DNA from: Cyanobium sp. C1_MAG_00004
GTDB lineage: Bacteria; Cyanobacteriota; Cyanobacteriia; PCC-6307; Cyanobiaceae
Reading direction: 5' to 3'
Assembly (NCBI GenBank): GCA_027486935.1
Contig: JAIXOF010000107.1
Location: forward strand, 1 to 64,000
Length of the DNA stretch: 64,000 nucleotides
The stretch's first letter is position 1; the number at the start of each line of letters is the position of its first letter. Shown here piece after piece: positions 8,214 through 16,879 of this stretch. The translations under genes and the position numbers were made by a program. The notes beneath the pieces are model-generated. The model saw nothing but the letters and a program-made list of their open reading frames with translations, was not told where the DNA came from and did no database searches.

Positions 8214-9071
8214 ATGGCTAGAGCCCTGTTTGGACCCAACGGGCCGGTCTGCCTGACCACCCGCCATGGCAAGGAACGGGCCCTGGCACGCCCGTTTCGG
8301 GTCGGCCTGGGACTGGGCCTGGTGGTCAGCGGTTGCGACACCGATCAGCTGGGCACCTTCAGCGGCGAATGCGTCCGGCCCGCCGACGCCCTGGCCACCT
8401 GCCGCCGCAAGGCCCTGCTGGGCCTTGAGCTGAGTGGACTGGCGCTGGGCCTGGCCAGCGAAGGCAGCTTTGGGCCCCATCCAGCCGTGCCGTTGTTACC
8501 CGTCGGCCATGAGTTGCTGGTGCTGCTGGACCGCGAGCGGGGCCTTGAGGTTGTCGAAGAACGGCTGGAGCTGCGCACCAACTACAGCCAGCAGACCTTG
8601 GGCCCTGACGACGATCCAGGGCCCTGGCTGCGCCGCATCGGCTTTCCAGCCCATGGCGTGATCGTCAGGCCTGCCGGCTGGACCCCAGGCGCCCCCCTGT
8701 TCAAGGGGCTGACCACAGCCGCGGATCTGCAGCGGGCGCTGGCCCACAGCCGGCGCGCCGACCCCGCAGGGCTGGTGTTGCTCGAAACCGACATGCGGGC
8801 GCACCTCAACCCGACCCGCATGGCCTCGCTGCGGCGCCTGGGACTGGCCTTGGTGCGGCGACTGCGGTGCCCCTGCCCCGACTGCGGTGCACCGGGTTGG
8901 GGCCTGGTTGACACTGCAGCCGGTCTGCCCTGCAGCTGGTGTGCAGAGCCAACGGCGCTGATCCAACAGGAAATCTGGGGCTGCCCCCACTGCGGCTCAA
9001 GGCGGTCCCAACCCCGCCGCGACGGCCTGCTGCTGGCCGACCCGGGCCACTGCCAGCAGTGCAACCCCTGA
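8214..9071 (+). CDS. DUF6671-like protein with C-terminal zinc-binding cysteines
   Basis: A soluble 285-residue protein I match from memory to the DUF6671 family of uncharacterised bacterial proteins. It opens with MARALFGPNGPVCLTTRHGKE, the characteristic start in which a Thr-x-His-Gly-Lys-Glu signature appears early. The C-terminal third holds several Cys pairs (CPCPDC, CSWC, CPHC, CQQC, about residues 220-283) arranged as two likely zinc ribbons. No catalytic role is known to me. It lies upstream of chlN-chlB but 347 nt away, with a small opposite-strand gene between, so it is probably not in their operon. Confidence 0.7.
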   Translation: MARALFGPNGPVCLTTRHGKERALARPFRVGLGLGLVVSGCDTDQLGTFSGECVRPADALATCRRKALLGLELSGLALGLASEGSFGPHPAVPLLPVGHELLVLLDRERGLEVVEERLELRTNYSQQTLGPDDDPGPWLRRIGFPAHGVIVRPAGWTPGAPLFKGLTTAADLQRALAHSRRADPAGLVLLETDMRAHLNPTRMASLRRLGLALVRRLRCPCPDCGAPGWGLVDTAAGLPCSWCAEPTALIQQEIWGCPHCGSRRSQPRRDGLLLADPGHCQQCNP

Positions 9072-9078
9072 CCCGCGC

Positions 9079-9183
9079 TCAGACCTGAGGACCGCCCGTC
9101 AGGACGCCCGCCATCATCGCGATCACCAACGCCACCAGGATCACGTCCCAGAGCGCCAGCATGCCCCCGTTTTCAGATTCCAT
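9079..9183 (-). CDS. Very small membrane peptide (hypothetical)
   Basis: A 34-residue reading frame, MESENGGMLALWDVILVALV followed by IAMMAGVLTGG, with one predicted transmembrane helix and short polar ends. Size and build resemble the single-helix subunits of cyanobacterial photosynthetic complexes, but it does not match PetN, PsbX, PsbY, PsaM or Psb30 as I remember them. It runs opposite to its neighbours, 7 nt beyond the stop of the DUF6671-like gene. Coding status is uncertain because nothing but length and hydrophobicity supports it. Confidence 0.45.
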   Translation of the reverse strand: MESENGGMLALWDVILVALVIAMMAGVLTGGPQV

Positions 9184-9280
9184 CGCCTCCACAGCGATCC
9201 AGTGCTGGGTCACAACAGCACCATCATTCGGGCCATGCCGTGGCAACGGTCACCAAATGCCGGATCAAGCCTTGTGGTGA

Positions 9281-10714
<1,434 letters not shown>

Positions 10715-10715
10715 C

Positions 10716-12353
10716 ATGGAACTGACCCTCTGGACCTATGAAGGGCCGCCCCACGTGGGTGCCCTGCGCATCGCCGACTCGATGGAGGGGGTGCATTACG
10801 TGCTGCACGCACCCCAGGGCGACACCTATGCCGACCTGCTGTTCACGATGATCGAGCGCCAGCAACGGCGCCCACCGGTCAGCTACACAACGTTTCAGGC
10901 CCGGGACCTGGGGGGCGACACGGCCGAGCTGGTCAAACGCACGATCGCCGAGGCGGTCGAGCGCTTCAGGCCCGAAGCGCTGCTGGTGGGCGAAAGCTGC
11001 ACCGCAGAGCTGATCCAGGACCAGCCCGGTGCCCTGGCCGCCGGCATGGACCTGGGGGGCATCCCGATGGTGAACCTGGAGCTGCCGGCCTACTCCAAAA
11101 AAGAGAACTGGGGCGCGGCTGAAACCTTCTACCAATTGGTGCGCACCCTGCTCAAACCGCAGCTGCCGCCGCCGGGCACGCCCAAGGCGGATCCCAGCCG
11201 CTGGCGTGCCGAGGGCCGTCGCCCGCGGGTGAACCTGCTGGGCGCCAGCCGCCTGGGCTTTCGCTGCCGCGATGACGTGCGCGAAATCACAGGCCTGCTG
11301 GCCAGCCATGGCGTGGACGTGGCGGTGGTGGCGCCGTTGGGAGCCCGGCCTGCGGACCTGATGGGCATCCCCACTGCCGACGCCAACGTCTGCCTCTATC
11401 CCGAGGTGGCGGGCCCGCTGTGCAGCTGGCTGGAGCGCAGCTTTGGCATGGCCACCGTCAAAACGGTACCGATCGGCGTCGGCGCCACCGTGACGTTTCT
11501 GCAGGAACTGCACCGGACCCTGGGGCTGGAATTGCCGGCAGGGTTGATCCCCGGCGACGATGGACGCTGCGACAGCGAACGGCACTCGCAGTTGCCCTGG
11601 TATTCGCGTTCGGTGGATTCGACGTATCTGACGGGCAAGCGGGTGTTCATCTTTGGCGACGCCAGCCACGCCATCGCCGCCGCCCGCATCGCCAGCCGCG
11701 AACTGGGCTTTCAGGTGGTCGGCCTGGGCACCTACAGCCGTGAGCTGGCCCGCGAGGTGCGCGCCGCCGCCGCCGAACTAGGCCTGGAGGCCTTGATCTC
11801 AGACGACTACCTGGCGGTCGAAGCCGCCATGGCCGAGGCCGCCCCCGAGCTGGTGCTGGGCACCCAGATGGAACGCCACAGCGCCAAGCGCCTTGGTGTC
11901 CCCTGCGCGGTGATCAGCGCCCCGCTGCATGTGCAGGACGTGCCGGCCCGCTACAGCCCGGTGATGGGCTTTGAGGGTGCCAACGTGCTGTTTGACAGTT
12001 GGGTGCACCCCCTGATGATGGGCCTGGAGGAACACCTGATCGGGATGTTCCGCCATGACTTCGAGTTTGTCGACGGGCACCGCAGCCACCTGGGCGAGGG
12101 GGCGCCTTCGGCTGGGTCATCTGGGGCATCTGGGTCATCTGGGGTCTCGCTCGCTGAACCGCCATCAACCGGGGCTCCCGCCACGGCAGGGGAGCTCTGC
12201 TGGTCCTCTGAGGGGGAAGCCGAGCTGGCCAAGATCCCCTTCTTTGTGCGCCCCAAGGTGCGCCGCAACACCGAGGCCTTTGCGCGCGAACGGGGCATCG
12301 GGGCCATCACCGATGAGGTGCTCTACGAAGCCAAAGCCCACTACAGCCGTTGA
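10716..12353 (+). CDS. chlB: Light-independent protochlorophyllide reductase subunit B
   Basis: Partner of ChlN in the DPOR catalytic component. It begins [20 protein letters not shown] and contains [33 protein letters not shown] and HLGEGAP near residue 465. The C-terminal domain ends [21 protein letters not shown]. Between the two lies a low-complexity Ser/Gly/Ala/Pro linker (about residues 469-500) encoded by short GGGTCATCTGGGGCATCT-like repeats. This is longer than in homologues I recall and seems to be an expansion of the natural hinge before the C-terminal domain. The start lies one base after the chlN stop. Nothing resembling chlL follows directly; two sensor cassettes intervene. Confidence 0.95.
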   Translation: MELTLWTYEGPPHVGALRIADSMEGVHYVLHAPQGDTYADLLFTMIERQQRRPPVSYTTFQARDLGGDTAELVKRTIAEAVERFRPEALLVGESCTAELIQDQPGALAAGMDLGGIPMVNLELPAYSKKENWGAAETFYQLVRTLLKPQLPPPGTPKADPSRWRAEGRRPRVNLLGASRLGFRCRDDVREITGLLASHGVDVAVVAPLGARPADLMGIPTADANVCLYPEVAGPLCSWLERSFGMATVKTVPIGVGATVTFLQELHRTLGLELPAGLIPGDDGRCDSERHSQLPWYSRSVDSTYLTGKRVFIFGDASHAIAAARIASRELGFQVVGLGTYSRELAREVRAAAAELGLEALISDDYLAVEAAMAEAAPELVLGTQMERHSAKRLGVPCAVISAPLHVQDVPARYSPVMGFEGANVLFDSWVHPLMMGLEEHLIGMFRHDFEFVDGHRSHLGEGAPSAGSSGASGSSGVSLAEPPSTGAPATAGELCWSSEGEAELAKIPFFVRPKVRRNTEAFARERGIGAITDEVLYEAKAHYSR

Positions 12354-12360
12354 ACATGTG

Positions 12361-12426
12361 CGGTAGTTGTGCGGCCAGCACCGCCAGCCATGACAACGAT
12401 CGGTAGAGCCAACTGAGCACCTACCG
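12361..12426. promoter_or_regulatory. CGGTAG repeats before the first histidine kinase gene
   Basis: CGGTAG occurs at 12361-12366 and 12401-12406 and its complement CTACCG at 12421-12426, spaced in multiples of 20 bp, that is close to two helical turns. The last pair forms a dyad with a 14-base centre ending 12 nt before the GTG start of the kinase. The spacing suggests sites on one helical face for a regulator, possibly one encoded in the cassette. Support is from pattern only. Confidence 0.3.
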
Positions 12427-12438
12427 CTCCCGCCCAGC

Positions 12439-13515
12439 GTGCGACTGCAGGACGACCGCGCCAACCACCCCAGGCTCCTGGTTGTGCTGGCCCTGGCGGT
12501 GGTGCTGGGGGTGATCACCGAGCGCAGCGTCGGTCGTGACTACGGCATCCAACTCAGTTCATGGCTGGCGATCGTGCCGGTGGTGATCGGCAGCATGGTG
12601 TTCAGGCCTCGGGATGAAGGGGTTCTCGCTGGCGTCTTCATCGGGATCAACCTGATTGAGGCCCTCAGTCGGGGGGGTGAAACCGCCAATGGAGCCGCCG
12701 CGCGGCTGGCCGCCCGCAGCCTGGTGGTCGGCCTGTGCGTCTGGACGGCGCATTTGCGCACCGAGTTGCGGCGCCAACGGGACATCAGCCTCAAGGCCGC
12801 CGCCATGGCCCACGAAATTCGCCAACCGTTGACGGCACTGCAGTTGAACAGCCGCCATCTGCTCCATTCCCTGGAACAGATGGATGCCGTCGAACCTCGG
12901 ATCCTTGACGGGATCAAACGGCTGCTCAGCAGCAGCGATCAACTCGGCGAAACCATGGTGGTGATGACGGCCTTGCTGGGCAGCCCGAACCAGCCCCGGC
13001 AAACGGTGGATCTTGCCGCCGTTCTGCGGGAGCTGCTGAGCAGCAGCCTGGCGGACGATCTGGGCAACGCTGGTGTGCAGCTGCGCTGCGAGGGCCTGGA
13101 GCAGCCCCAGATGGTGCTGGGAAAAGCCGAAGAACTGCGGATTGTCTGCCGCAACGTGGTCAACAACGCCATCGAGGCCCTGCAGGCGGTCCCCATCGCC
13201 CAGCGGCAGCTGCTGGTGAGACTGCAGCGCGGCCGCAAGATGATCCGGCTGACGATTGCCGACTCAGGGCCGGGCCTGCCCGCCCTGGAGCTCGAAAAAG
13301 TGCAATTGCGGTCCAGCAAACCCCAGGGCATGGGGCTGGGGCTGCACACCGCCGGGGCGATCCTGGCCCAACTGGGTGGACAGCTGTCGCTGGAGCGATC
13401 GAGCGAGCTGGGCGGTGCGGCAGTGGTGATCAGCTTCCCCTGCCAGGTGGATGGCTCAAGCCCGCCACCCGCTGCAGCACGGCTGCACGCACCAGCTCGG
13501 CACCGCTCAGATTGA
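12439..13515 (+). CDS. Membrane sensor histidine kinase, cassette 1
   Basis: Two-component sensor kinase of 358 residues. About three or four hydrophobic helices span residues 12-103, followed by a short linker. The HisKA domain has the phospho-accepting His125 in AMAHEIRQPLTAL. The HATPase domain has N box NVVNNAIEAL (239-248), G1 DSGPGLP (275-281) and G2 GMGLGLHT (297-304). There is no PAS domain. The start is a GTG at 12439, immediately behind a dyad. The gene converges on a LuxR-type response regulator and overlaps it by 86 nt, and a paralogous kinase follows at 14.5 kb with the same surroundings. Signal and target are unknown; location between chlB and chlL suggests, without proof, a link to light, oxygen or pigment state. 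Confidence 0.88.
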   Translation: MRLQDDRANHPRLLVVLALAVVLGVITERSVGRDYGIQLSSWLAIVPVVIGSMVFRPRDEGVLAGVFIGINLIEALSRGGETANGAAARLAARSLVVGLCVWTAHLRTELRRQRDISLKAAAMAHEIRQPLTALQLNSRHLLHSLEQMDAVEPRILDGIKRLLSSSDQLGETMVVMTALLGSPNQPRQTVDLAAVLRELLSSSLADDLGNAGVQLRCEGLEQPQMVLGKAEELRIVCRNVVNNAIEALQAVPIAQRQLLVRLQRGRKMIRLTIADSGPGLPALELEKVQLRSSKPQGMGLGLHTAGAILAQLGGQLSLERSSELGGAAVVISFPCQVDGSSPPPAAARLHAPARHRSD

Positions 13516-14080
13516 GCTTGGCACTGATGGCCTTGCGATAGGTCTCGACCGTGGCCATGGTCAGTCCCTGCTCCTGGGCGATCTGCTTGTTGAGCAGGCC
13601 CCTGCCCAGGGCCAGAAACAGGCGCAACTCGCGCGGTGACAGGCGATGCAGCGGCAGCTCTCCGGCCTGATTGCCGCCCTGGCTGCCAGGACGCGCGACA
13701 GCATCGGCGCTGCGTAGCCAGCCATGCACGACGGCCAGCAGGTCGTTCCAGGCGCGGGACTTGGCCACCACGCCCAGCACGATGGAGCTGTACTCGGGTG
13801 GTGGGGTGAACTGGTCGCCAGAGGCGCTCAGAAACACAAGCCTGCCCTGGGGATTGAGCCGTTGCAGGGCAGACGCCGCGTCCTGCCAGCGTTCACCGGG
13901 AAGGTCGAGATCGAGGATCAACAGATCGGGACAATCCCGCTCCATCTGGGCGATCGCCTCGGCCACGGTGTGGCACACCACGACCAGCTCGAACCCGCAC
14001 AGTTCACTGAGCAGCCCGCCAACCGCCTGGGCGACCAACTGGTGGTCATCCACCACCAGACAGCGCAACGGCGTTGCCAT
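13430..14080 (-). CDS. NarL/FixJ-type response regulator, cassette 1
   Basis: Two-component output regulator of 216 residues. The receiver domain has the acidic pair Asp11-Asp12 (VVDDHQLVAQAV), the phospho-acceptor Asp57 in LLILDLDLPGE and the Lys near 107 in VVAKSRAW. The C-terminal DNA-binding domain is a LuxR helix-turn-helix (LSPRELRLFLALGRGLLNKQ, then MATVETYRKAISAKL). It is read toward the kinase on the other strand and overlaps its 3' end by 86 nt. It is divergent from a small ribbon-helix-helix gene, with 130 nt between starts. It is closely similar to the regulator of cassette 2, for example in LVAQAVGGLLSELC. Confidence 0.92.
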   Translation of the reverse strand: MATPLRCLVVDDHQLVAQAVGGLLSELCGFELVVVCHTVAEAIAQMERDCPDLLILDLDLPGERWQDAASALQRLNPQGRLVFLSASGDQFTPPPEYSSIVLGVVAKSRAWNDLLAVVHGWLRSADAVARPGSQGGNQAGELPLHRLSPRELRLFLALGRGLLNKQIAQEQGLTMATVETYRKAISAKLNLSGAELVRAAVLQRVAGLSHPPGRGS

Positions 14081-14123
14081 GACGCTTCACAGACACTGTC
14101 CTGAGCAAACGCAACCTGAGGGG

Positions 14124-14137
14124 TCCCACCATTGGGA
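14124..14137. promoter_or_regulatory. TCCCA/TGGGA dyad in the divergent region of cassette 1
   Basis: TCCCA-CCAT-TGGGA lies between the divergent response regulator (start 14080) and RHH gene (start 14211). The equivalent spacer of cassette 2 has a longer CCCCAA/TTGGGG palindrome. A CCCA/TGGG half-site in both makes an operator for the RHH protein or the response regulator plausible. Five-base arms alone are weak evidence. Confidence 0.3.
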
Positions 14138-14210
14138 AGCCCAGAATCAGGAGCTTCTCAGATGCAGGCGCGATCCCAAACACTGAAGGGAGGTTCACTC
14201 CCGATTCACC

Positions 14211-14390
14211 ATGAACGCATTCAGCAACGATCTGGCCCCTGCCTTCCGCAGCTCGCAGCGGATCTCAATCACCCTGCCCCATCACGTGGCCCGCTGCCTG
14301 CAACAACGCTGTGACGACGAGGGGCGATCCCTGAGCAACCTGGCGGCCTACCTGCTGGAGTCGACACTGACACAGTCACGCCAGGGGTGA
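14211..14390 (+). CDS. Ribbon-helix-helix (CopG-like) small DNA-binding protein, cassette 1
   Basis: A 59-residue protein with the ribbon-helix-helix pattern. The beta strand is QRISITLPHHV (residues 16-26), then helix A, the turn GRSLSNLAAYL (38-48) and helix B. Such dimers bind palindromic operators and often repress their own promoter. It shares about 26 of 40 core positions with the RHH protein of cassette 2. GGGAGG lies 17 nt upstream of the ATG at 14211. Its last codons form the first copy of an 18-bp tandem repeat that continues past the stop. No toxin partner is visible next to it, so an antitoxin role is not supported. Confidence 0.75.
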   Translation: MNAFSNDLAPAFRSSQRISITLPHHVARCLQQRCDDEGRSLSNLAAYLLESTLTQSRQG

Positions 14391-14410
14391 CTGTCACGCC
14401 AGGGGTGACG
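14375..14410. repeat. Two-copy 18-bp tandem repeat with dyad symmetry
   Basis: GTCACGCCAGGGGTGACT is repeated in tandem at 14375-14392 and 14393-14410; the last base of the second copy differs. Each unit has GTCAC and GTGAC arms. Copy one spans the stop of the RHH gene. Copy two ends at a weak promoter-like pair, GTGACG (14405-14410) and TTATAC (14428-14433) at 17-nt spacing, in front of the second kinase. It could be an operator pair. Confidence 0.55.
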
Positions 14411-14501
14411 GCGTAACCGGTTGCATTTTATACATTGACCAAGGCAGATGGGCTATTCAGCTATAGCCCTGGATGCCGATTGCAACAAATTAAAAATAAT
14501 T

Positions 14502-14515
14502 GGGGGGGGGGGGGG
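14502..14515 (+). repeat. G14 homopolymer in the leader of the second kinase gene
   Basis: Fourteen consecutive G lie 37 nt upstream of the ATG at 14552. An open frame beginning with TTG at 14435 runs through the tract into the kinase, so a change in tract length would alter any upstream translation or the promoter-to-start distance. Such tracts slip during replication and are also hard to sequence correctly, so the exact length is uncertain. Confidence 0.7.
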
Positions 14516-14551
14516 ATTGATGCAATCCTTCTGGACTGCAATTCTGGCTCG

Positions 14552-15970
14552 ATGCAAGGACTGCAATCCAGCCAGAGGCTGACAGTGCTGCTGATCCTGG
14601 CCACGGCCGGGCTTTATGCCCTGGACCTGCAGCTGGCCGCCAGCAGTGACCACATCCTGAGCGGGATGTACTTTCTGCCGTTCATCGCTGGGATGGTTTG
14701 CTTGCCACTGGCACCCCTGAGCCTGCTGGCCGCCCTGGTGTGGGCGTTGGCGCTCGTCAGCACCCAATTGGGACCTGAGGTTGCCGGCAGCACCCCCACC
14801 CTGTATGTGCTCGTGGAGACGGCCGCCATCGGCCTGTGCCTCTGGGCTGCCAGGCTGCGCGACCGGCTCGAGCGCACCAGGGTTCTTGTCGAGACGATGC
14901 AACGGCACGCACCGGTCGGCATTGCCCTGCTGGATCAGCAGGGCCGCATCAACCAGCTCAATCCCGCCATGGAGCAACTGCTTGCCCAGGACGGCCAACT
15001 GCTGCTGGGTCAACCCTGGGAGACCCTGAGCAGCCACAGGGCCGAAGCCGGTGAAGCCCGCTGCCAGCAACTGCGAACCCCCAACGGCTGGCGCCACGTC
15101 GATGTGGTCTGCAGGGTCTGGCCGGGTGCAGTGAACGGGCGGGACCAGGGCCTGTTGGTCCAGGCCCTCGACTGCCAGCAGAGGGTTGAAGCCCAAGAAG
15201 CCCTGCAGGCTGAACGCAACCAACTGCAGCAGACCCTGCGCACCAGCCTGCTGAGCTCGGCCCTGGTGCACGAGATCAAGCAACCCCTGGCTGCACTGCT
15301 GCTGCAATGCCGACGGCTGCTGATCCAACAGGAACAGGAGCCTGAGGTCAGCCGAGGGTTCGGAACCCAGCTCGGTGAGGTGCTGAGCAGCGCCGAACAG
15401 CTGCAGCGCAGCGTCGATGCCGTGGCCGTGCTCTTGCGCCATGGCGACCACGAGCCCCCATCAGAGCCCTTCGATCTGTGCGCACTGATCAACAGCTGCC
15501 TGAGCGCCCAGACCCCATGGATGACAGCACGCCATGTGGTCGTGGATCAGGTCGGGTTCGAGCAGCCCCTGGCGATCAGGGGCGAGCCAGGCATTGTGCG
15601 GATCCTGGTGGACAACCTGTTGCGCAATGGCCTGGAGGCGCTCGAGGCCTGCCCCGCCGGTCAGCGACGGCTGCAACTGGTGCTGAGGCGGCTGCCTCCC
15701 AATGTGGAGCTGACCATCTCGGACAGCGGCCCCGGATTGCCCGACACTGCGCTCAACAACCTGCGACTGCGCTCGAGCAAACCGTCGGGGCTGGGGATTG
15801 GGCTGTTCACCGCCGAAACGATCGCCCAGCAACACGGCGGCAACCTGGAGGCTGGGCGCTGTCCCCAGCTGGGAGGCGCGTCACTGCGACTCACTCTGCC
15901 TCTGGGCAGGGGTCAGGGTCTGGCAGGCAACGGTGCAGCACCGCCAGACGCACCAGCTCAGAACCGCTGA
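14552..15970 (+). CDS. Membrane sensor histidine kinase with PAS domain, cassette 2
   Basis: Paralogue of the kinase at 12439. From the ATG at 14552 it has 472 residues: about four hydrophobic helices (10-100), a PAS-like domain (about 112-215, VGIALLDQQGRINQLNPAME), a coiled linker, HisKA with His240 in ALVHEIKQPLAAL, and HATPase with NLLRNGLEAL (355-364), DSGPGLP (391-397) and GLGIGLFT (413-420). The helix-linker junction (AIGLCLWAARLRDRLE) mirrors kinase 1 (LVVGLCVWTAHLRTEL), which lacks the PAS domain. A TTG start at 14435 is possible but would translate through the G14 tract. The 3' end overlaps the convergent response regulator by 80 nt. The signal is unknown. Confidence 0.88.
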   Translation: MQGLQSSQRLTVLLILATAGLYALDLQLAASSDHILSGMYFLPFIAGMVCLPLAPLSLLAALVWALALVSTQLGPEVAGSTPTLYVLVETAAIGLCLWAARLRDRLERTRVLVETMQRHAPVGIALLDQQGRINQLNPAMEQLLAQDGQLLLGQPWETLSSHRAEAGEARCQQLRTPNGWRHVDVVCRVWPGAVNGRDQGLLVQALDCQQRVEAQEALQAERNQLQQTLRTSLLSSALVHEIKQPLAALLLQCRRLLIQQEQEPEVSRGFGTQLGEVLSSAEQLQRSVDAVAVLLRHGDHEPPSEPFDLCALINSCLSAQTPWMTARHVVVDQVGFEQPLAIRGEPGIVRILVDNLLRNGLEALEACPAGQRRLQLVLRRLPPNVELTISDSGPGLPDTALNNLRLRSSKPSGLGIGLFTAETIAQQHGGNLEAGRCPQLGGASLRLTLPLGRGQGLAGNGAAPPDAPAQNR

Positions 15971-16523
15971 TGCCCAACTTGCTGCAGATCACCTTGCGAT
16001 AGGACTCGACTGTGCCCACACTGAGCCCCAGCGCAGTGGCCACCTCGCGATTGAGCAGCCCCTGACCCAGGCACAGGAACACACGCTGTTCCCGCGGCGA
16101 GAGCATCGCGAACACCGGCAGGGTGCAACGGGCCGGGGGAGCTGATCGGTCCGGCAGACGCTGGTGGCGCCAGCCGCCGACCAGGCCGATCAGATCGTTC
16201 CAGGCCCTGCTCTTGTCGACCACCCCCAACAGCGATGGCGCCAACCAGGTTGGGGTCACAAAAGTGTCTGCCAGGCCAGTCAGGATCAGAACCTTGCCCG
16301 CTGGGTTGCGATGCAGAAACATCTGGGCAACGGTCTCCCAGGATTCGCCGGGCAGATGCAGGTCCTGGACCAGAAGATCGGGCCTGGCCTGCTCCAGGAC
16401 CTGCAGAGCTTGGCGGCCCGAACCGCAGACAGCCTCGAGGTCAAGATCACAGAGTTCACTGAGCAGTCCCCCGACAGCCTGGGCGACAAGCAGATGATCA
16501 TCGACCACGAGGACTCTGTGCAT
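15891..16523 (-). CDS. NarL/FixJ-type response regulator, cassette 2
   Basis: A 210-residue regulator paralogous to the one at 13430. The receiver has Asp8-Asp9, phospho-acceptor Asp54 in LLVQDLHLPGE and VVDKSRAWNDL. The C-terminal LuxR domain reads LSPREQRVFLCLGQGLLNRE followed by VGTVESYRKVICSKLGI. It converges on its kinase with an 80-nt overlap and diverges from an RHH gene, with 137 nt between starts, repeating the arrangement of cassette 1. Shared residues such as LVAQAVGGLLSELC show that the cassette arose by duplication. Cross-talk with kinase 1 is possible and untested. Confidence 0.92.
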   Translation of the reverse strand: MHRVLVVDDHLLVAQAVGGLLSELCDLDLEAVCGSGRQALQVLEQARPDLLVQDLHLPGESWETVAQMFLHRNPAGKVLILTGLADTFVTPTWLAPSLLGVVDKSRAWNDLIGLVGGWRHQRLPDRSAPPARCTLPVFAMLSPREQRVFLCLGQGLLNREVATALGLSVGTVESYRKVICSKLGISGSELVRLAVLHRCLPDPDPCPEAE

Positions 16524-16579
16524 GCTTGGATCGCGATGACCTTATTGTCCAGGTCAGTCAAGGCCTGCAGGCTGATGCA

Positions 16580-16600
16580 CCCCAACTTTGGGGCCCCAAA
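16580..16600. promoter_or_regulatory. Overlapping palindromes in the divergent region of cassette 2
   Basis: CCCCAA-CT-TTGGGG (16580-16593) shares its right arm with the perfect 14-bp palindrome TTTGGGGCCCCAAA (16587-16600). Both lie between the divergent starts of the response regulator (16523) and the RHH gene (16661). Three alternating half-sites in 21 bp suit cooperative binding of RHH dimers, which contact short adjacent half-sites. It lacks a T-tract, so an operator is likelier than a terminator. Confidence 0.5.
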
Positions 16601-16660
16601 TCTGGCGCTGGTCGACATAGCTTACCTCCATCAGATTAGGCCTGTTCGCAGAACTATTCC

Positions 16661-16879
16661 ATGCAAACCCACGCGACGTCACAATCAAGTCGCTTTCGTG
16701 CACCGCAGCGCATCTCGATCACCCTGCCCCAGAACGTTTTTGATGCACTGCTGGATCGCAGCGCCATCGAGGGACGTTCCCTGAGCAACCTGTCGGCCTA
16801 CCTGCTGGAGTGCTCCCTGCGGGAGGACCCCAGAGGTGCGGGTGCTGCCACCTCGCCGGCGCGGCTGGCTCGGCACTGA
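16661..16879 (+). CDS. Ribbon-helix-helix (CopG-like) small DNA-binding protein, cassette 2
   Basis: A 72-residue protein with the same RHH fold as the one at 14211: strand QRISITLPQNV, helix A, then GRSLSNLSAYLLE, with a longer Ala/Pro/Arg-rich tail. The ATG at 16661 follows a 137-nt spacer containing strong palindromes. Its 3' end enters a 10-bp tandem repeat. Function is probably local transcriptional control; chlL begins 157 nt downstream on the same strand, so its promoter is also a candidate target. That target assignment is inference. Confidence 0.78.
   Translation: MQTHATSQSSRFRAPQRISITLPQNVFDALLDRSAIEGRSLSNLSAYLLECSLREDPRGAGAATSPARLARH

Noticed and set aside
14211-16879. RHH proteins as toxin-antitoxin antitoxins
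   Set aside because: CopG-like antitoxins usually overlap a toxin gene. Here the neighbours are response regulators and kinases, and no ParE, RelE or PIN-like frame is adjacent.
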